Assembly (NCBI GenBank): GCA_018661705.1
Contig: JABJHR010000011.1
Coordinates: 62,001 to 126,000, forward strand
Source: Candidatus Woesearchaeota archaeon
GTDB taxonomy: Archaea; Nanobdellota; Nanobdellia; Woesearchaeales; DSVV01
Direction of reading: 5' to 3'
Length of the DNA: 64,000 nucleotides
The notes under the pieces were generated by a model. That model made no database searches, was not told where the DNA came from, and saw only the letters and a list, made by a program, of their open reading frames with translations. This document shows positions 53,811 through 62,915 of this stretch, piece by piece (position 1 is the first letter of the stretch; each line of letters opens with the position of its first letter). The translations under genes and the position numbers were made by a program.

Positions 53811-55121
53811 TTAATACTCCATATCTGGATACAATGGAAAATCTTTACATAAACTAAGTATATCTTGTTTGACTTCTTCGATTGCACTTGGATCAGAAAT
53901 ACATCTGATTACTTTTGCAATTGATTCACCAATTACAACCATTTCATCTTCTTTAAATCCACGAGTTGTTAATGCTGGAGTTCCAATTCTAATTCCAGAA
54001 GGATCAAATGGACTTCTTTTATCAAATGGAATCATGTTTTTGTTTGTGAAAAGATGTGCTTTGTCTAAAGCAGATTCTACTTCTTTCCCACCTAATCCTG
54101 TTTTAGTAAGATCAATTAAAATTAAATGATTGTCTGTGCCTCCTGAAACTAAATCAACATCATTCTCCATCAAAGTTTCTGCTAACACAGCTGCATTTTT
54201 TACAATCTGTTTTTGATACTCAACAAAACTTGGTTGTAATGCTTCCTTAAACGCAACTGCTTTTGCAGCAATCATATGATCTAAAGGACCACCTTGCATC
54301 CCTGGGAAAACCGCACTATCAATTTTCCTTGCTAAATTTTTCTTTCCCTCAGGATCATAAATGTGTTTAAGTCTATCATCAGTTTTACACATTATAATTG
54401 CTCCCCTTGGACCCCTTAATGTTTTATGAGTAGTTGTTGTTACAATGTCGCAACAAGGAATAGGATCAGAATGAATCTTTGCAGCTATCAAGCCAGCAAT
54501 ATGAGCAACATCTGCCATCAAATAACAACCTTCGCCTGTAATACTAGAAACTTCATCTGCAATTTTTCTAAACTCTGGAAAATTAATTTCTCTTGGATAA
54601 GCACTAAACCCTGCTAAAAGCATTTTTGGTTTTTCCTGCAAAGCTACTTCTCTAACTTTTTCCATATCTAACATTTGGTTATCTTCATTAACACCATAAG
54701 CAGAGAAATTATACAATTTTCCTGAGAAATTTACTTTACAACCATGAGTGAGATGACCACCATGTGCTAAATCCATTCCCAAGATTTTATCACCTGGCTT
54801 TAGAATTGCCATGTAAGCAGCCATGTTTGCTTGTGAACCTGCATGCGGTTGTACATTAACATGCTCTGCCCCAAATAATTGTTTAGCCCTATCAATTGCT
54901 AATTGCTCTGTAATATCAACAAACTCATTTCCACCATAATATCTTTTATTAGGATAACCTTCACTATATTTATTTGTAAGAACTGTTCCCATTGTCTCTA
55001 AGACTGCTCTGGAAACAAAATTTTCAGACGCAATTAACTCTGCACCTTCTCTTTCCCGCCTTAACTCATTCTTAACTGCCTGTGCAACTTCTGGATCAAA
55101 ATTCTTTAGATTTGTTAGCAT
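53811..55121 (-). CDS. glyA: Serine hydroxymethyltransferase
   Basis: 436 residues, full length. It converts serine and a pterin carrier to glycine and methylene-pterin. [17 protein letters not shown] holds the PLP lysine. [29 protein letters not shown] and [12 protein letters not shown] are conserved. The N-terminus is more bacterial in style ([10 protein letters not shown]). AGGTGAAATTATG precedes the ATG. The carrier in this organism cannot be read from the window. The gene is monocistronic. Confidence 0.97.
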   Translation of the reverse strand: MLTNLKNFDPEVAQAVKNELRREREGAELIASENFVSRAVLETMGTVLTNKYSEGYPNKRYYGGNEFVDITEQLAIDRAKQLFGAEHVNVQPHAGSQANMAAYMAILKPGDKILGMDLAHGGHLTHGCKVNFSGKLYNFSAYGVNEDNQMLDMEKVREVALQEKPKMLLAGFSAYPREINFPEFRKIADEVSSITGEGCYLMADVAHIAGLIAAKIHSDPIPCCDIVTTTTHKTLRGPRGAIIMCKTDDRLKHIYDPEGKKNLARKIDSAVFPGMQGGPLDHMIAAKAVAFKEALQPSFVEYQKQIVKNAAVLAETLMENDVDLVSGGTDNHLILIDLTKTGLGGKEVESALDKAHLFTNKNMIPFDKRSPFDPSGIRIGTPALTTRGFKEDEMVVIGESIAKVIRCISDPSAIEEVKQDILSLCKDFPLYPDMEY

Positions 55122-55193
55122 AATTTCACCTATTTATTGTTTTGAAAATGGAGAAGTTTATTGTTTATATAGATTTAGGTAGTGAAGGGAATA

Positions 55194-55943
55194 TTACCAG
55201 GGGTCTTTCCAGAAATAATGAAAATATTTCATAAAACTTTCATTTAATTCTTTTGAATCGAGAACAAAAGCAAAAGGTTGTTGATTCCACAAAACCTGAA
55301 CAACTTTATTGCCGAACATGATCATAACCATTGGTGATTGTAAATTTTTTGGAAGCTGATAATATTTATAAAAGTCTTTTTTATGTTTTGCAATATCCTT
55401 TGGTTTAAAATCTTCCAAATTAGTCCCATAATCTACTAAATCATACATGAATTTCTTTTTCTCTATTCTTTTTTTTGTCCATCTTTTGAACCATAAATGC
55501 ATTTCTTTATTACAGGTTTCAACACCACTATTTCCACCAATCCAATAAGTAGCAGGATACTCTAAAGCTTCATCAAAAAGCGCCTTTACAGCATCATTGC
55601 CCCTATACACTTCCGCACCAATTTCTGGTTTTGAAAAATTAAACAAATCCGTAATTTGAGGTAATTTGTTATGTAATGTTTCAAGTATATCTTGTTTTTG
55701 TTCAATTGCTCCCCTAAGATTACTAGGATGTGTACATTGGTATTTCCTTGCTTTTCCCCCATCAACATAAGTAACAAATCCCTTCTCAATAAGTTTGTTT
55801 AAAATATCGTATATTGCCCTTCTTTCTATACCAGTTTTTTCTTGGATCTTATGTATACCAACAATTCCAAACTCCAAAATAGCTTGATATACCTTAATTT
55901 GCCCTGGTGTTAAATTCAATTCTTTTAGCTCTGAAAGATCCAT
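55194..55943 (-). CDS. TrmB-family transcriptional regulator
   Basis: 249 residues. An N-terminal winged HTH of TrmB type (LTPGQIKVYQAILEFGIVGI, TGIERRAIYDILNKLIEKGF) is followed by a coiled coil and a C-terminal effector domain (PATYWIGGNSGV). Archaeal TrmB proteins control sugar uptake and metabolism. A TATA element CTTTATATATT lies about 30 nt before the ATG. It is divergent from the phosphatase-like gene, which it may regulate. Confidence 0.88.
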   Translation of the reverse strand: MDLSELKELNLTPGQIKVYQAILEFGIVGIHKIQEKTGIERRAIYDILNKLIEKGFVTYVDGGKARKYQCTHPSNLRGAIEQKQDILETLHNKLPQITDLFNFSKPEIGAEVYRGNDAVKALFDEALEYPATYWIGGNSGVETCNKEMHLWFKRWTKKRIEKKKFMYDLVDYGTNLEDFKPKDIAKHKKDFYKYYQLPKNLQSPMVMIMFGNKVVQVLWNQQPFAFVLDSKELNESFMKYFHYFWKDPW

Positions 55944-56070
55944 AGTTAGATTAATAATTAATTAATATATAAAGATTTCTAATTAATGGTATAATAGTAT
56001 ACCACAAACATTCTTATAGTTCCTTTGTTGTTAACTACTTACGAGTAAATAATAACTAAAAGGAATAAAA

Positions 56071-56796
56071 ATGTTAGAAAATAATATGCAAGAAAAAAGA
56101 GAGAAAAAAGAGCAGATAAGATACAGAGATTTATCTGAAAATCAAGTTGTAATAGATTATGCGTGTACAGGTAATTCAGGAAGATCACCTTTAGCAGAGG
56201 CAATTGCAACTGATGAAATCCAAAGATTAAATCTTGAAGATAAAATTTTAGCAATATCATCTGGAACAAATAGAAAAGTAATGGATGGAAAAATACCGCC
56301 AATAGAACTTCAATATATGGTTTTAGAAAGATCATTAGCAAGAAACACTGAATTACAAAGTTATAATGAAAAAGAAGCAGCTGAAGTTCAAGAATTATTA
56401 TCAGATAAAGAAAACACTACAATTCAGTATCAAGAAAAAGGTTCAATCTACAAAAAGGTAAGGAAATATGAAAGCAGAGCAAGAAAAATATTTACAAAAG
56501 AAGAACATGAATTCAGAGAAAGAGCAGTAAAAGAACTTGGAGTAAAAACAAAAATAAAACATGGTGGACAACAGACAGAACCAAATGAAAAAATAATGTT
56601 CTTTTATGGATTAGCTAAATCAAACGAAGATAAAGCTAAAGAATTTTACAAGGGTCATGATTTCAGACCTGAATTTAATAATTTAGGTATTGAAAACACA
56701 TTTGGATTATCTTATGAGAGATATATAGAGATGGCAAGAGATTTGAAAACAAAAGTAGAAGAAACAATAAAATACGTGGCTCAAAAAACAGCTTAA
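56071..56796 (+). CDS. Low-molecular-weight phosphatase-like protein
   Basis: 241 residues. VVIDYACTGNSGRSPLAEAI has the C-x5-R-S signature of low-molecular-weight tyrosine phosphatases and arsenate reductases, with the nucleophile Cys near residue 32. The rest is longer than a typical 150-residue member, with a charged middle region, and a clear general-acid DP loop is not seen. Forty nt separate it from the PEP-utilising-domain gene, so both are in one operon. This could be a phosphoryl-transfer pair; substrate unknown. Confidence 0.78.
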   Translation: MLENNMQEKREKKEQIRYRDLSENQVVIDYACTGNSGRSPLAEAIATDEIQRLNLEDKILAISSGTNRKVMDGKIPPIELQYMVLERSLARNTELQSYNEKEAAEVQELLSDKENTTIQYQEKGSIYKKVRKYESRARKIFTKEEHEFRERAVKELGVKTKIKHGGQQTEPNEKIMFFYGLAKSNEDKAKEFYKGHDFRPEFNNLGIENTFGLSYERYIEMARDLKTKVEETIKYVAQKTA

Positions 56797-56836
56797 ACAT
56801 TATTGTTGAAAAATTAATAAACACGGAGGAAATAAA

Positions 56837-58282
56837 ATGAAAGAAAATAATTCATATAGATTTATGTGGGGACAAAAGCAGTCTGCAATGTTTGCAGAAG
56901 GTATGCTCCTAAATTTTGCAGAGGACAATGAAGAGTTTACAATAACTGAAGAGATAAATGATGTAGTTAGAGAGCACAATAAAGGATTTTCCTACATCTA
57001 TTTTTCAGAAGAAAGTATTGAAAAAGGAAACATAAATGGAAAAAGACTTCTTGATAAAGAAGAAGTCAAAAAGATATTTGAAAGAATTAGTAAAACAATT
57101 ACTGAGTTTAAACACTTTTGTAAAATGTTGCAAATGGTAGATTTAAAATCAGTTTCAAAAAAACAGATCATAGAAGCAGTAAAAATGTATAAAAGACAAA
57201 TGATATTTGGACAAAAAATGTTCAGAGCTTCTGATCCTAGTGCAACAAATGTTATGGAAGAAAAGATTAGAAAAATATTATCTAGGCATTATAATGATAA
57301 AGATATTGTCAAATATCTGAGTGTACTGTTAACATCTGTGAAATTAGATAAAACACAACAAGAATTAATAGAATGGCACAGATTATTAAAAGAAAAAGAA
57401 AAAATTAGTGATGAGCATCTTCTAAAACATGCCCTTAACTATCCTGCAAACTATGCAAATACATGGTCTTACAAAGAGATAGTTTTACACTTAAGAGAGA
57501 AGTTACTAAAAGAGAATATTGATGAAATAGAAGAAGAAATCAAAAAACTAAAAGAATTCAAACAAGAAATAAAAGAAAAACAAGAAAAGATTTATGCTGA
57601 ATTAAAAAATGAAAAAGATCTAAAACATTACTCTGAAACATTACAAGAGTTAGCAATAAAAAGATTTGAGTTAAAACATTGTTGGTCTGGAGCTGAAACT
57701 TTGTGTTTAGATTTCCTAAAAGATATTGCTAAAAAAGTAGGAATAGATTTTGAAACTTTTATGGCTTCATACAACTTTACTGATGTTATAACTTTTTTTG
57801 AAGAAGGTAAAAGATTAAGTGAAACTGAAATTGAGGAAAGAAAAGATTATTCCATACTTCATTACAAAGAGGGAAAATTAATTTATTTGTATGGTCAAGA
57901 AGCAAGGGAATATTTCAAAAACCTTTACAGTTTAGAGGAGGCGAAAAAGGAATTAAAAGGTACAATCGCAAATAAAGGAATAGCAAAAGGGAGAGTAAGA
58001 ATTGTCATAGTAGATGATCTAGCTAAATTCGTTGAGGATTCAAAAGAATTTCAACAAGGAGAAATTCTTGTTACAACAATGACCTCACCAATAATGGTTA
58101 GTTTAGCTAAGAAAGCAGTTGCAATTGTAACAAATGAAGGCGGAATCTGTTCACATGCAGCAGTTATTGCTAGAGAATTAGGAATACCATGTGTTGTAGG
58201 TACAAGCAATGCAACAATGATGTTAAAAACAGGAGATTTTGTTGAAGTTGATGCAGATAAAGGGTTAATTCGTAAAATTTAA
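56837..58282 (+). CDS. Protein with C-terminal PEP-utilising mobile (phospho-His) domain
   Basis: 481 residues. The last ~90 form the swivelling domain of PEP synthase/PPDK, with the phospho-acceptor His in NEGGICSHAAVIARELGIPC. The first ~370 residues are helical and charged (for example IEEEIKKLKEFKQEIKEKQE) with no ATP-grasp motif that I recognise. An alternative divergent nucleotide-binding region is possible in the N-terminus. GGAGG precedes the ATG. It pairs with the LMW-phosphatase-like gene upstream. Function is unknown. Confidence 0.85.
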   Translation: MKENNSYRFMWGQKQSAMFAEGMLLNFAEDNEEFTITEEINDVVREHNKGFSYIYFSEESIEKGNINGKRLLDKEEVKKIFERISKTITEFKHFCKMLQMVDLKSVSKKQIIEAVKMYKRQMIFGQKMFRASDPSATNVMEEKIRKILSRHYNDKDIVKYLSVLLTSVKLDKTQQELIEWHRLLKEKEKISDEHLLKHALNYPANYANTWSYKEIVLHLREKLLKENIDEIEEEIKKLKEFKQEIKEKQEKIYAELKNEKDLKHYSETLQELAIKRFELKHCWSGAETLCLDFLKDIAKKVGIDFETFMASYNFTDVITFFEEGKRLSETEIEERKDYSILHYKEGKLIYLYGQEAREYFKNLYSLEEAKKELKGTIANKGIAKGRVRIVIVDDLAKFVEDSKEFQQGEILVTTMTSPIMVSLAKKAVAIVTNEGGICSHAAVIARELGIPCVVGTSNATMMLKTGDFVEVDADKGLIRKI

Positions 58283-58296
58283 TCTGAATAGAAAAA

Positions 58297-58983
58297 TCAT
58301 CCGCAACAAGAATCAATCTTTTTATACAAAACTCTTCCTAGTCTTACCATAGTAGAGCCTTCTTCAATTGCTATCCAATAATCATTGGTCATGCCCATTG
58401 ATAATTCAGGAAGGTTGAGTTTTTCTTTTAATTCTTTCATTTGTTTGAAATATTTTCTAGAATCTTCTCCTACATCTGGAGCAATACACATTAGCCCAAT
58501 TATGTTTATGTTTTCTTTTTCAAAATGTTTAATTTTATTATAAAACTCCTCTACTTTATCTGGCATAATCCCATACTTTTGTTTTTCTCTGCCAATATTT
58601 ACTTGTATCATGACATCCATTTTCTTATTAATCTCAAAAGCAGTAGTATTAACCCGCTCTGCAATCTTTTCAGAGTCAATTGAATGAATCACATCAAACA
58701 TCCCCACTACTTTAGCTGCTTTATTTGATTGTAAATGACCAATGAAATGAAACTTCACATCTTTAATATTACTTTTTGCAAGAAATTCCTTTACTTTTTC
58801 ATATTTCTCTTCAAATTCCTGTACTTTATTCTCACCAATATGTTTTACACCTAAATTAATCAATTCTTTTATGGTTTGCACGGGCTGGTTCTTTGTAACT
58901 GCTACAAAAGTAAGATCTCTAGCTAAAATATCAGAAATTAATTGTGTGTTTAATCCTAGTAATCCTGTGTTTGGAAGTTTCAT
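58297..58983 (-). CDS. PLP-binding homeostasis protein (YggS/PLPBP family)
   Basis: 228 residues forming an alanine-racemase-type TIM barrel without the second domain. FVAVTKNQPVQTI holds the PLP lysine. GENKVQEFEEKYEKV, FHFIGHLQSNKAAKVV and GLMCIAPDV are family motifs. The protein controls free PLP and has no known catalytic role. SLGMTNDYWIAIEEGSTMVR-like ending (LSMGMTNDYW) is conserved. The gene appears monocistronic. Confidence 0.95.
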   Translation of the reverse strand: MKLPNTGLLGLNTQLISDILARDLTFVAVTKNQPVQTIKELINLGVKHIGENKVQEFEEKYEKVKEFLAKSNIKDVKFHFIGHLQSNKAAKVVGMFDVIHSIDSEKIAERVNTTAFEINKKMDVMIQVNIGREKQKYGIMPDKVEEFYNKIKHFEKENINIIGLMCIAPDVGEDSRKYFKQMKELKEKLNLPELSMGMTNDYWIAIEEGSTMVRLGRVLYKKIDSCCG

Positions 58984-59023
58984 AATTATAAAGAGAAATT
59001 TAAGAGTATAAATAGTTTTTCAG

Positions 59024-59209
59024 TTAGAAACCATCATCATCATCAGAGTTTACTTCTTCTTCAGCATTATCTTCATCTGCTTCGTCATAACCTCTCATGA
59101 AAGCTTCTTCTTCTGGTGAAATCTCATCATTTTCGACAAAACTACTCCTAGACTTATCATTGTATACATTTCTTTCTTCTTCTGATGGATCAAATTCTTC
59201 TTCATTCAT
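59024..59209 (-). CDS. Small acidic protein sharing the ENDEI module
   Basis: 61 residues, about 40% Asp/Glu. FVENDEISPEEEAFMRGYDE matches the block LENDEIDAFEEGFMKGAEMD of the zinc-finger protein at 5911-6189. Here no zinc finger follows and the C-terminus is an acidic run (NAEEEVNSDDDDGF). It is probably an adaptor or binding module. The frame and motif conservation support a real gene. Confidence 0.72.
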   Translation of the reverse strand: MNEEEFDPSEEERNVYNDKSRSSFVENDEISPEEEAFMRGYDEADEDNAEEEVNSDDDDGF

Positions 59210-59324
59210 TTCTTAACACCTAATCAAAACCATCAAATAGGGTGTATTTAAAAATTTACCTTATATTTTATATAAATTGGAGATATGAGATAAATTTAAA
59301 AAGAAAAGGCTTCTTTTTCTAAGT

Positions 59325-60182
59325 ATGAATAAGGAAGATAAAGCATTTATTAGAAAATTTGAGGCAAAAGTAGCTAAAACCATAAAGAAATACAAATTAG
59401 CTAATAAAAAAGACAAAGTCATTGTAGCTTGCTCAGGTGGGAAAGATAGCACAGTAACACTCTATTTGATGCATAAGCTAGGTTACAAAGTAGAAGGATT
59501 AAATATTGATCTTTACATTGGAAAATGGTCAGATAAGAGTTTGAAGTGCATAAAAGAGATGTGTAAAAAACTAAAAGTAAAATTACACATTGCTAGTATG
59601 AGAGACATATTCGGATGTTCAATTTGTTATATTCGATCTGGGATCCAAGCAAAAATCAAGATACATAATTGCGCAATCTGCGGAGTTATTAAAAGATGGC
59701 TATTAAACAAAGAGGCAAGAAGATTAAAAGGAAATGTGATTGCAACAGGTCATAATTTAGATGATCAAGTTGAAACATTAGTTATGAATATGATAAAAGG
59801 TAGTCCGAAACTTAGTTTAGGACAAGCACCAAAAACAGGAATTATTAAAGATAAGAAATTTGTTCAAAGAATTAAACCATTATATTTTTGTACAAATGAT
59901 GAAGTTAGAAAATATTCTAAATTAATGGGTTTTTCTGTAGTGTCTGAACCATGCCCTTGTTCATTAAATGCAACAAGAAGAAAAATTAGAAACCAAATTA
60001 CAAAACTAGAAAAGGAATACAAAGATTTAAAATTAAATATGATTAAAAGTTTTTTAGCAGAATTACCAAAAATGGTTAAGGGAGCAAAAAAAGAAAAACT
60101 TACTTATTGTAAGATTTGTAGTGAACCTGCTAGAAAAGATATCTGTAAAACTTGTGAATTAATAGGGATATTGAAAAAATAG
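59325..60182 (+). CDS. tRNA 2-thiolation protein, TtuA/Ncs6-like
   Basis: 285 residues of the PP-loop ATPase family. VIVACSGGKDSTVTLYLMHK is the ATP-binding loop. CSICYIRSG, CAICGVIKRWLLNKEA and GHNLDDQVETLVMNMIKGSP are conserved and hold the cysteines for the iron-sulphur cluster. CKICSEPARKDICKTCEL is the C-terminal zinc finger. The N-terminal zinc finger found in many archaeal members is missing, and the chain starts directly with the helix before the PP loop. It probably thiolates U34 or U54 of tRNA. Confidence 0.92.
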   Translation: MNKEDKAFIRKFEAKVAKTIKKYKLANKKDKVIVACSGGKDSTVTLYLMHKLGYKVEGLNIDLYIGKWSDKSLKCIKEMCKKLKVKLHIASMRDIFGCSICYIRSGIQAKIKIHNCAICGVIKRWLLNKEARRLKGNVIATGHNLDDQVETLVMNMIKGSPKLSLGQAPKTGIIKDKKFVQRIKPLYFCTNDEVRKYSKLMGFSVVSEPCPCSLNATRRKIRNQITKLEKEYKDLKLNMIKSFLAELPKMVKGAKKEKLTYCKICSEPARKDICKTCELIGILKK

Positions 60183-60333
60183 TTTTGAGTAGTGGGTCTT
60201 GAGTTGTGAGTTAGTTATAGGTAACGAGTTCTGAGTATTGTTGAATTTTCTCAATACTAATTAACTCAGAACCAAATCCCATTACTGATTTACCCATGCC
60301 CAACTCATTACCCAGAACTCAAAACCCATAACC
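60182..60333. repeat. Long imperfect palindrome P5 (S23-hairpin family)
   Basis: TTTTGAGTAGTGGGTCTTGA, GTTAGTTATAGG and GAGTTCTGAGTATTG on the left are complementary to CAATACTAATTAACTCAG, CCCATTACTG and CATTACCCAGAACTCAAAAC on the right. It starts directly after the stop codon of the thiolase gene and lies between convergent genes. No gene is inside. Confidence 0.65.
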
Positions 60334-60419
60334 TTTTCATAAAAGACCGTCTGCGTAAGAATTATTGTTAGATTCTAAATAATATTGTTATAAAACAAAT
60401 AAAACAAGAAAAAGAAAAA

Positions 60420-61247
60420 TTAGTTAATAATTAAACCAACTAAATCAAACAACATATCATTAAATTCTCCACAATCTCCATTGCATCTAATCATTTCATT
60501 CCATTTAGAGATTACTTCTGAATTATAGTTGTCCAATACTAACTTGTTTGTGGTTGTTAAAGATCCAGAGAACAAGACAGTATTTTTGCCATCCCAATAA
60601 TTGTAAGTTTCAATTACTGAGTGAACAGTCATATGATCTTTGTTATTTAAGTCTTCTGTAGCAAAAGCATCAATCATTGCAACAAATACTGTGTCATCAC
60701 AACCAGTATAAGCACAAGAAATTAATCTTTGCCAAGGCAATAACAATGTTCTTGTTTCTTCTAAGTCCTCTAAATAAAGATTCATGTCAGTAACTAATTC
60801 TGCAATCTCAATTGTGTTTCTTGATTCTGTAGCTTGCCTTAACTCAAGAACTTTATCAACTGCTTGTAAATAATTGCTAACAGTTGTTGTTGTAATTGTT
60901 GTTTCAAATTCATCTGTTTCAAAACCATCATCTAGATCATTCAAAGATTCAATGCCTGTTTCTGTTTCTAAATCATTATCTGCTGTAATAATTCCAATTT
61001 CTTCTAAAACTGCTTGATTTTCAAGCTGTGCTTCTTCAGTATCTTCTAAATCTGCAATTGCTAAGGTAGTTGCAGTATTTGATCCCGTTAACCCACTTAT
61101 CAAATAAATAAACAGTGCAAGAACAACAACTGCCCCTACAACAGAAACAATAATCTTCATATTTTTATTTTTATTATCTTCTTTATCTTCACCAAAACCA
61201 GAAAAGATATTTGTTTTTTCCTCTTGATTTATTTCTTCTTCTTCCAT
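60420..61247 (-). CDS. Membrane-anchored hypothetical protein
   Basis: 275 residues. A short acidic cytoplasmic N-terminus and one membrane helix (IIVSVVGAVVVLALFIYLIS) lead to an exported part. That part starts with an acidic, disordered linker (about 60-120) and ends in a helical domain containing CAYTGCDDTVF and CNGDCGEF, probably two disulphides. No family is recognised. A GGTGAGAAAATG-type site precedes the ATG. Confidence 0.72.
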   Translation of the reverse strand: MEEEEINQEEKTNIFSGFGEDKEDNKNKNMKIIVSVVGAVVVLALFIYLISGLTGSNTATTLAIADLEDTEEAQLENQAVLEEIGIITADNDLETETGIESLNDLDDGFETDEFETTITTTTVSNYLQAVDKVLELRQATESRNTIEIAELVTDMNLYLEDLEETRTLLLPWQRLISCAYTGCDDTVFVAMIDAFATEDLNNKDHMTVHSVIETYNYWDGKNTVLFSGSLTTTNKLVLDNYNSEVISKWNEMIRCNGDCGEFNDMLFDLVGLIIN

Positions 61248-61387
61248 TTTCTCACCTTATTTTCTTATAGTATTATCTTAATTATGTTCTTTATTATATA
61301 ATTCTAATATATTCTGTTATATTTAGATATATAAAGTTATCCCTTTTTAAATAAGTTTTTTAAATAAGAAAGGATTTTTATGATTAA

Positions 61388-62512
61388 ATGGTTGTAATAA
61401 CAGAGAGTAGTGTAAAAATAGATTTAAAGGCTTGGGAAAATAAAATTACCAAAAAGTTAGAAGTATTTTATAATCCTGTTATGAAATTCAATAGAGATTG
61501 CAGTATTTTAATATTAAATGCTTATGGCAAGAAAGATTTACAAATTGGAATGCCACTTTCTGGTTCTGGAATAAGAGGGATTAGATTTTTGAAAGAATTG
61601 AAAAAAGGTAAAATTAAAGAAATTAATTTTAATGATTATAAAGAAGATTTTGAAAAAGTTTTAGAGAAAAACTTGAAATTAAATAATATTAGTAAAAAAG
61701 ATTGCAAAATTAATATCCACAACAAAGAAGCAAATAGTTTTTTGCATGAAAGTAGTGGTTTTGATTATATAGATGTTGATCCATTTGGTTCCCCTAATCC
61801 ATTTCTTGATTTTTCTGCGAGAAGAATATCTAGAGAAGGCATTTTAGCAGTAACTGCAACAGATACAAGTGCATTAGCAGGAACTTATCCAAAAGCATGT
61901 GCAAGAAAATATTGGTCTGTTCCTTTAAGAAATTATCTCATGCACGAATTAGGATTAAGAATTTTAATTAGAAAAGTTCAATTAATTGGTGCACAACATG
62001 ATAAAGCTTTGATCCCTGTATTTTGTTATGCAAAAGATCATTATTATAGAATCTTTTTTAGAAATGAAAAAGGAAAGAAAAAAGTTGATGAAATATTAAA
62101 ATTGCATAAATACTTTTTACTTGATAAAGAGTTAGGATTTGAAGTGAGTAAATTTAATTCTTTAGAAGGAAAAGAATATGCAGGGCCATTATGGACTGGA
62201 AAATTGTTTGATAAGAAACTAGTTAGTAAAATGAAAAAAGAAGATTATAAAAAAGTTATTGGTTCTGGAAATAAAGAAGACGTAAAGTTTTTTGAAATGT
62301 TAGTAGCAGAAAGTAAAGTAGATGTTGTTGGACTTTATGACGTGCATGAACTTGTAAAAAAACATAAGATTAAAAATAATTTTAAGTTTATAGACTTAAT
62401 TAATGCCCTGAAAAAGAAAAAGTATAAAGTTGTTAGAACACATTTCAGTAAATATGGAATAAAAAGTGATGTTGGATTGAAAGAGTTGTTGGGAATTATG
62501 AAGAAAGTTTAA
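61388..62512 (+). CDS. trm1: tRNA (guanine26-N2)-dimethyltransferase Trm1
   Basis: 374 residues. It dimethylates G26 of tRNA using AdoMet. VFYNPVMKFNRDCSILILNA, PLSGSGIRGIRFLKEL, DYIDVDPFGSPNPFLDFSAR and AVTATDTSALAGTYPKACAR are the family hallmarks. Length is normal for archaeal Trm1. With Kae1, the thiolase and Cbf5 it adds to the tRNA-modification genes in the window. The last four bases overlap the convergent winged-helix gene. Confidence 0.96.
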   Translation: MVVITESSVKIDLKAWENKITKKLEVFYNPVMKFNRDCSILILNAYGKKDLQIGMPLSGSGIRGIRFLKELKKGKIKEINFNDYKEDFEKVLEKNLKLNNISKKDCKINIHNKEANSFLHESSGFDYIDVDPFGSPNPFLDFSARRISREGILAVTATDTSALAGTYPKACARKYWSVPLRNYLMHELGLRILIRKVQLIGAQHDKALIPVFCYAKDHYYRIFFRNEKGKKKVDEILKLHKYFLLDKELGFEVSKFNSLEGKEYAGPLWTGKLFDKKLVSKMKKEDYKKVIGSGNKEDVKFFEMLVAESKVDVVGLYDVHELVKKHKIKNNFKFIDLINALKKKKYKVVRTHFSKYGIKSDVGLKELLGIMKKV

Positions 62513-62769
62513 TTGAATAAAAATTCTTCAATTTCTTTCTTTTTTTCAAGATTTAATGATACGTGTACTTCATTTGTTTTTTTATATCTCCTAATATACC
62601 CCAATTGGTATAGCTCTTTAAGTGCGTCCTTTGTTTCTTTTCTTCCAATCAAATGTTTAGGGAGCCCTTTAAACAGATTTCGTTCTTCTGTGTGTGAAGC
62701 ACCCCATTTGGCTGGAGAAAAGTCTTTTAATTTTCTTATGAAAATCTTTTGGAGTTTGATTTTTTCCAT
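62509..62769 (-). CDS. Small winged-helix protein
   Basis: 86 residues (RKLKDFSPAKWGASHTEERN, KETKDALKELYQLGYIRRYK). The KALKELYQLGYIRR-like segment followed by a beta strand (EVHVSLN) suggests a winged helix. It overlaps the trm1 end by four bases in convergent orientation. The opposite-strand frame over the same bases is a shadow. The target is unknown. Confidence 0.7.
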   Translation of the reverse strand: MEKIKLQKIFIRKLKDFSPAKWGASHTEERNLFKGLPKHLIGRKETKDALKELYQLGYIRRYKKTNEVHVSLNLEKKKEIEEFLFN

Positions 62770-62915
62770 ATAAGTATGTGAATTTTAAAGTTAATAAATT
62801 TTGCCTAGTTTTTTTCGGAAGATTTCCGACGACAGAGGGATTTTTATTGTTCCATAATGATACGGCACTGTTTCAAAACAAAACATTTAAATATTAGTAT
62901 TGTTTACATTAATAC

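Noticed and set aside
62513-62773. Plus-strand frame opposite the small winged-helix gene
   Set aside because: The minus-strand product has a protein-like helix-turn-helix pattern; the plus-strand product is Phe/Ser-rich without a plausible start.
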